In this document: piece after piece, positions 59,539-64,000 of the stretch
Position numbering within the stretch: position 1 is the first letter of the stretch
How the letters are laid out: each line of letters starts with the position of its first letter
Assembly: GCA_029582165.1 (NCBI GenBank)
Contig: CM055884.1
Span: 19,065,037 to 19,129,036 of the forward strand
Source of the DNA: Portulaca oleracea
Lineage: Eukaryota; Streptophyta; Magnoliopsida; Caryophyllales; Portulacaceae
DNA length: 64,000 nucleotides
Reading direction: 5' to 3'
Notes under the pieces: generated by a model
The model's input: only the letters and a program-made list of their open reading frames with translations
The model's database searches: none
What the model was told of the DNA's origin: nothing
Translations under genes and position numbers: made by a program

Positions 59539-61514
59539 GAGGTACCTTGTCCAGCTTAGGACATTAAACAAGCGCTTCTTGGGAGGCAACCCAAGCTTTT
59601 TCGATTTTATTTTATTTTTTTTAGGGTTTTCTAAAATTTTTCCTTATTTTTCTTCTTTTTATTTTTGATTTTTCTAGATTTGTGTTTTCTTCCTTGCTTC
59701 TCGGGTGATGTTTCGCATTGCGGACAATGCTCGGTTCAAGCATGGGGGGGGGGGTTGTGTAAACTTTTTGTGGATATGTGTGTTTTGAGTCGTTTTTATT
59801 TTTGATTTTTAACTTGTTTTGAGTCTTTTTCTTTTGTTTTGTTTTTATTTTCTTTGTTTTCTAGATTTGCTTGTAGTTTTAATTTCCTCTTTTCGTAGTT
59901 CGTTTTCGTTTTCTTATTTTTTTATTTTCATTTTGAGGCTTGTAAAAAGTTTTTAAAAAAATTGAAAAAAATCAGAAAATTAAAAAAAAAAAAAACTGTT
60001 TGATATAAGATTTGGCGTGATAGTTTTGACTTGATTTGATCTTGTATAGCCCGTTTGTGAAAGACTGTGAGTTGACATGAGTTGTGAAGCTAAATGTTGT
60101 GAGAATTGTGCTAGGATAGTAAGACCGATTGCCTTTGTTTCTATTGTAAGAGTGAGTTGTGCATATGCATATCTTTTTAAACTAGGTAATGATTGTTGAG
60201 CACTACCCGTGAGTCCACATAAGCCTAAAAGAAAAGACTAATCATTTTTATTAGTCTAATTTCCATGAGGGACTCACCATTGTGGCATCCTCCTTCATTT
60301 GCTTTGCATCTCCTTGAAATTGTTATGCGTTGTACACTGACAAGATGATAGAGGCATTAGGATTTGAACCCGCAAGCCTTGACCACCCGTTTACATCAGA
60401 ATATCCTTAGTTAGCCCTTTCTAGCCTTGACTTTTTCTTTTCTTGAACCCATATTATGAGCCTTGGCCGATTATATATTTCTTACCCTTAAGCCATTGCT
60501 TGAAATGTGTTGAGTATGAAGTTGGGTTGATTGTGGTTACTTTGGTGGTTTGGTTTGTGATGGGGATTGGGTTGAGTTGTAAATATTGATTTGATTCCCC
60601 AATTATGTGCATTGAGGTTGTTGGTTGGAATTGGTAGCTTGCCTAATGAGGTGTATATAAGTGTGAGTTTGTTTGTTTGTGTGTTTTATTCAAAGAAAAA
60701 AAAAACAAAAGAAAAAAGAAAAAGTGTGAAAATAAAAGAAAAAAATCGGAGAATTCCAGAAAAATAAAAAAAGAGAATAAAGTGTTTGACATTGTGTTTC
60801 TTTTGTTTTGAGGCAAGTTTCCAATTGTTTGTGGGGTTGATTTGGATTGATTTTAAGTGGTAAGAGTGTATGTATGAATTGGTGCGACATAATTTCAAGC
60901 TTTGGCTTTTAGCTCCACAATTCCCAAATATTTTCCACTCCTTACCCTTAACCTTAGCCCCGTTACAACCCTTGAAAGTCCTCTTGATTGTCATTGTTGC
61001 TTTGCAAATCATGGAGAGTTGAGATTCTTAGCAACGTGGTTGTGACTTTGGTTTGAGTATTTGAGCGAACTTTCAATGATTTTTTATATTTAAACACATG
61101 AGAGGAGTGCTTCCACATTCCCAGAAAGTGAGTTTGCTCTTCATTCTTACCTAGTTTCATGCTTAACATGTGTCTTCTTATCTCATTCGGTGATTAAGGG
61201 TGATTGGTTGAACTTGATCGGTACCATTCTTGAATAATTTGTCTTCATTTACTTGTGTAAATTCGCTTCTTTTTCACTCTTGGGCTGTACTTTAGATTAG
61301 ATTAGGTTGATTGGATGTTCTATCTTTGCCATCCTTAAGAGTTGTAATTATATAAAAAAAGTTTCGTTTTTGTTAATTTTTACTTTTGAGTCTTTTTACT
61401 TTTGCTTGAGTTCTTTGAGTCATTTTGTCCCGTTTTCTTTTATTTTCTTTCTTTGCCTTTTCTTTTGAGTTTGGACTTGCTTAGGGACAAGCAAGGACTA
61501 AGCATGGGGGATTT
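59539..61514 (+). other. 3' noncoding region of E with two purine tracts
   Basis: No coding is seen. TTCAAGCATGGGGGGGGGGG (about 59735-59754) is a PPT-like tract 0.2 kb after gag-protease. The tract next to the LTR is AAGGACTAAGCATGGGGGAT, preceded by the hairpin GCTTAGGGACAAGC (61479-61492). A-rich tracts lie at 59950-59996 and 60694-60780. Layout matches element A. Confidence 0.7.
61479..61514 (+). other. Hairpin and polypurine tract of E
   Basis: GCTTAGGGACAAGC can pair GCTT(A)/(C)AAGC around a short loop; AAGGACTAAGCATGGGGG follows, then ATTT and the LTR start TGATAAGTGC at 61515. It is the same module as in A and B. Confidence 0.75.
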
Positions 61515-62925
61515 TGATAAGTGCTTCTTGTATATATGAGAACTTGGTCATTTTGATGGAATTTGGGAAATATTTGATTTGATTGTGTTATTTTATACCC
61601 GAATTTCCCATATTACACTTGGTTTGGAGTTTGGTGAGTTTTGTAGGGAATTTGTGAAGAATCGATGTAAACCGAGCCCAAAAAGCAAGTGTAGATCCAA
61701 GTTATGATCTTAAAGGACCAAGAAGTAAGGTGTTGGATCGCCCAAGGCCCAAACAATGGCCCAAAGTACTCCTAGGCTCGAAAAAAGCAGTGACACGGGT
61801 GCCCCCAGGAAGAGCACGGATCGTGTCTATGGCCAGAGAGTGAGAAAATTCAAGAAGGAAGCTGACACGGTCCGTGTCATAGGGAGCACGGTCACCTGCA
61901 CTGGCACGGTCCGTGTCTCTCCTGTCTTTTCATTTTCAGCGGTTTTGAAGTGATGTTTGCCTATATTATGCGGATTTCTGGCCGAGTAAGAAACAATCAT
62001 CCATCATCATCCATTTTCATTCCCTAATCATATCATTCATCATCCATATTCCATTCCATCATTGAAGATTGAGAGAAGATTGAAGATCGAAGAGCAATTT
62101 GAGCATACTTTGAAGTGGAGGAGCAAAAGTCCTCCATTGTTGATTCCTAGCAAGTTTGTTCTTCACTTTGGTTTTCTCAATCTCTCATAGATTTTCATAT
62201 GCTTTCTAGAATAGATTTCAATTGCTTTGTAGTTTTAAACATGAATTGTGAGTAGTTCTTTTAGTTTAGGGGATGAACCTTTGAAGTTGCTTGATGAATT
62301 GACTTTGTTGGATTGAGTTATCATGAATTTAGTTTGTTTCAATCTATTTGGTCTTTGAATTGAATTGTTATTGCTTTTGCTTGATCACCAATTGCATGTT
62401 AATAGGTTGTTGGATGAAGTACCGAAAGGAGAAGTTTGATTACCCGAAAACCTAGATTGAACTAGTTAGAATTGTCTAGACATAGAAGTTTTAACTAGGG
62501 TTCTTGAGATAGTTAGACCTTTAACCTTGACTAAATCAAAATAACCACGAAAGTAGGTGCTTGGTTAGTCTTGGCAATTCGCTCTAGTGGAAAAATCTCA
62601 TTGCGAAATATTCTATGCGATTATCGAACCTTGATTGTGCAAATTAATGAAATGAAAGTTCAATCCACATCGTTGATTCGTTATTTGACTTAGGTTTCAT
62701 CCCCTGAACACCTTTTCCCATGATTTCATCAGAATAGTTCAGTGAATATTCGTTTGTTTAGACCTTGTTTGTGATTAGAGTTAGATTTAGTTGATTCAAA
62801 ACAAAAACCCGATCGGCTTAGCGATCAACTAGGAGGCTAGTTCAGTGCGTTAAAAGGAAAAGTCCCTGTGGGATCGACCTTGATATTTGCTACACGTACA
62901 CCTGTGCGCTTGCGGCCCCCTGACA
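61515..62925 (+). mobile_element. Right LTR of E (1411 bp)
   Basis: Starts TGATAAGTGCTTCTTG. It follows the left LTR closely. In the palindrome cluster it keeps GACACGGTCCGTGTC (61864-61878) and GCACGGTCCGTGTC (about 61905-61918), but the units between them are lost or cut (GAGCACGGTCACCTGCACTG). Its end, GCGCTTGCGGCCCCCTGACA, differs from the left LTR end over the last 25 bp and resembles the LTR end of A; this may be a recombinant or mutated end. Confidence 0.85.
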
Positions 62926-63040
62926 ATGACTTGTCTTAGAAAGCGATGCAAAGAGAAATGAATTCAAGGTTTTATGAATAACCAGCGTAAGGTGTTCGTC
63001 ACGATGATAACCGTAACCTCAGGATGAGATACGATATTAT

Positions 63041-63109
63041 GAAGACACCTCGGAAGCCACTTGGGAAGCCGAGGAAGACATGAAGAAAAGCTACCCGCAC
63101 CTCTTTTAA
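63041..63109 (+). pseudogene. C-terminal tail of chromodomain integrase, element D
   Basis: The frame EDTSEATWEAEEDMKKSYPH ending LF-stop matches the last strand and helix of chromodomains in Tekay/Del integrases (E-A-T-W-E-x-E-x-x-M-[RK]-x-x-Y-P-x-L-F). Upstream sequence to 62926 has no frame that continues it. It shows that D descends from an autonomous chromovirus. Chromodomains guide integration to heterochromatin marks in live relatives. Confidence 0.8.
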
Positions 63110-63158
63110 GGTTTTTAGAACGCGAGTAATCCAACAGCAAGTTTCGGGGACGAAACTT

Positions 63159-63176
63159 CTTTTTGGGGGGGGAGGG
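63159..63176 (+). other. Polypurine tract of D
   Basis: TTTTTGGGGGGGGAGGG directly precedes the right LTR at 63177. It follows GTTTCGGGGACGAAACTTCT, itself a hairpin (AGTTTCG-GGGA-CGAAACT at 63140-63157) found before the purine tract of many plant chromoviruses. Confidence 0.85.
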
Positions 63177-64000
63177 TGTAATGACCCGCCCTAAACCCGT
63201 ATTAATTAAGGGCTTAATCCCAGTGATTAACGAAATTACGCTGTTCAAAATTTTCTTTCTTTTACGTTAATATGGTTATTACTATTATTATTATTATTTA
63301 TTTTTATGCGCCAAAGGTCTCGAGCAAGGCGATGGTTAAACGGGTTGATTTTATGTTATCTCGAATTTAAAGTTATAATTATTATTGCGAGGTTATGAAT
63401 ACTTTTACGATAAGTTTTATAATTTATTTTATCGTTCTCAATGTTACGCTTGTAACCGAAGAAGGTTATATTAATTTTAATTTCCGTTTCTTTTACGATT
63501 TATATTACCCAACCTTCCTAAGTACATTTTATTGCTCAATTCATTTTATTAATATGTCCTACCAATTTATTTTATGTGGTTTAGTATTAGTTAATTTTAC
63601 TCAATTTATTCCCAAGTAATTTTATTTAATTTTTGCTAAACTATTTTATCAAGTTTTATGTTGATTAATTTTATCTAGTTTATTACCAATTACCTTACAT
63701 AGCTAATTTTAATGACACCTTTGTTAGCCTAATTACTAATTAGAAGAATGGTTCAAGTAGTGTTTTAATTTAATTAAGGGAGTGTTTTTATATATACAAG
63801 GGGGGGAGTAATAAGGCCTTCTATTTCATTTTTACAAATCAGAAATTCATCTCACCTCAACCCTCCTCCCCCTTTCTCCTCTGCCCAACCCGAGCAGCCC
63901 TGTCCGGGCGTTTTCCAGCGACCAGTCCGGCGGCCCAGAGGTGGCCGAGCGCCCCTCTTCCTCCTCTCTTGTGTTTTCTCCTTAAAGTTCTTCTCCAAGT
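63177..64000 (+). mobile_element. Right LTR of D (start only)
   Basis: It matches the first 820 bp of the left LTR with small differences (for example CGCCAAAGGTCTC for CGTGACAGGTCTC, and a shorter GC-rich block near 63915). It runs off the end of the window. Confidence 0.9.

Larger units (their letters stand above)
55297..62925 (+). mobile_element. Element E: non-autonomous Athila/Tat-type element with intact gag-protease
   Basis: LTRs (55297-56723 and 61515-62925) are near-identical by eye, apart from a deletion of part of the palindrome cluster in the right one. A perfect tRNA-Asp primer site, a single long gag-protease frame, 2 kb of noncoding sequence and a purine tract make up the interior. 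No RT, RNase H or integrase is present and no remnant is seen, so E depends on another element's enzymes. It lies inside D. Flanks (AGATAG before, ATGACT after) do not show a clean target duplication. Confidence 0.9.
49245..64000 (+). mobile_element. Element D: Tekay/Del-like chromovirus with 3.5-kb LTRs, pol deleted
   Basis: LTR starts TGTAACGACCCGCCCTAAAC (49245) and TGTAATGACCCGCCC (63177); the right LTR runs off the window. The left LTR is followed by a tRNA-Met site. Inside are a broken gag, about 1.2 kb of unassigned sequence, element E and the last 23 codons of a chromodomain integrase with a purine tract. RT and most of integrase are missing, so D was already deleted or non-autonomous. 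The long LTRs, primer type and EATWEAEEDMKKSYPHLF tail point to Tekay/Del. Confidence 0.85.

Noticed and set aside
59735..59754. This tract as the start of a further LTR in E
   Set aside because: It is not followed by a TG start or by any sequence matching the E LTRs; the LTR starts at 61515.
55291..62931. Target duplication of E from AGATAG and ATGACT
   Set aside because: No five-base match can be made at the LTR tips.

Overview
This is plant nuclear DNA, almost certainly from a flowering plant. The window is AT-rich, has no complete host gene that I can recognise, and is made almost entirely of LTR retrotransposons inserted into one another, with a LINE fragment and several small inverted-repeat DNA elements. 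The mix (Ty1/copia, Athila/Tat-type Ty3/gypsy with tRNA-Asp-type primer sites, a Tekay/Del-like chromovirus with 3.5-kb LTRs, and a chromovirus whose pol frame runs into its LTR) suggests gene-poor, possibly pericentromeric heterochromatin. That location is an inference.

Left part (1-23702) is one nest. A truncated minus-strand copia (H, 2220-5773) abuts the cut LTR of a short gypsy-like element (B, 5774-23702). B is split by a non-autonomous Athila/Tat-like element (A, 6433-21421; target duplication ACAAC). A is split by a minus-strand copia (I, 8686-17353; target duplication ending CTGC). The right LTR of B also carries an inverted-repeat element (21963-22737), which carries a 351-bp MITE with a perfect 9-bp target duplication.

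Middle part (23703-34281) has AT-rich spacer, three inverted-repeat elements (one with a 10-bp target duplication), a 5' LINE fragment (RRM ORF1 and endonuclease start) and a complete gypsy element G (27760-34281) with matching LTRs, gag, and a pol carrying stops, a frameshift and a mutated YxDD box.

Right part (34282-64000) is a second nest, open to the right. Copia F is cut in its reverse transcriptase at 37947 by Athila-type C1. C1 is cut in its reverse transcriptase at 43045 by a second, internally deleted copy of the same family (C2). C2 is cut in its third ORF (ATHILA ORF-1 type) at 49245 by the chromovirus D, and D contains the gag-pro-only element E (55297-62925). E has the only long, uninterrupted coding frame of the window that looks full length (891 codons).

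The most unusual signal is a class of short palindromes built on ACGGT/ACCGT half-sites. They occur as clusters in the LTRs of at least five unrelated elements (H, I, A, C, E; weaker in B), usually just upstream of a TATA-like box, each family with its own flanks. In C2 a similar cluster sits between pol and the third ORF, ahead of a pyrimidine-rich leader, as if it were an internal promoter. A second unexpected structure is a five-copy degenerate tandem array of about 166 bp in the leader of copia I. All protein assignments rest on motifs read by eye; no database search was done.
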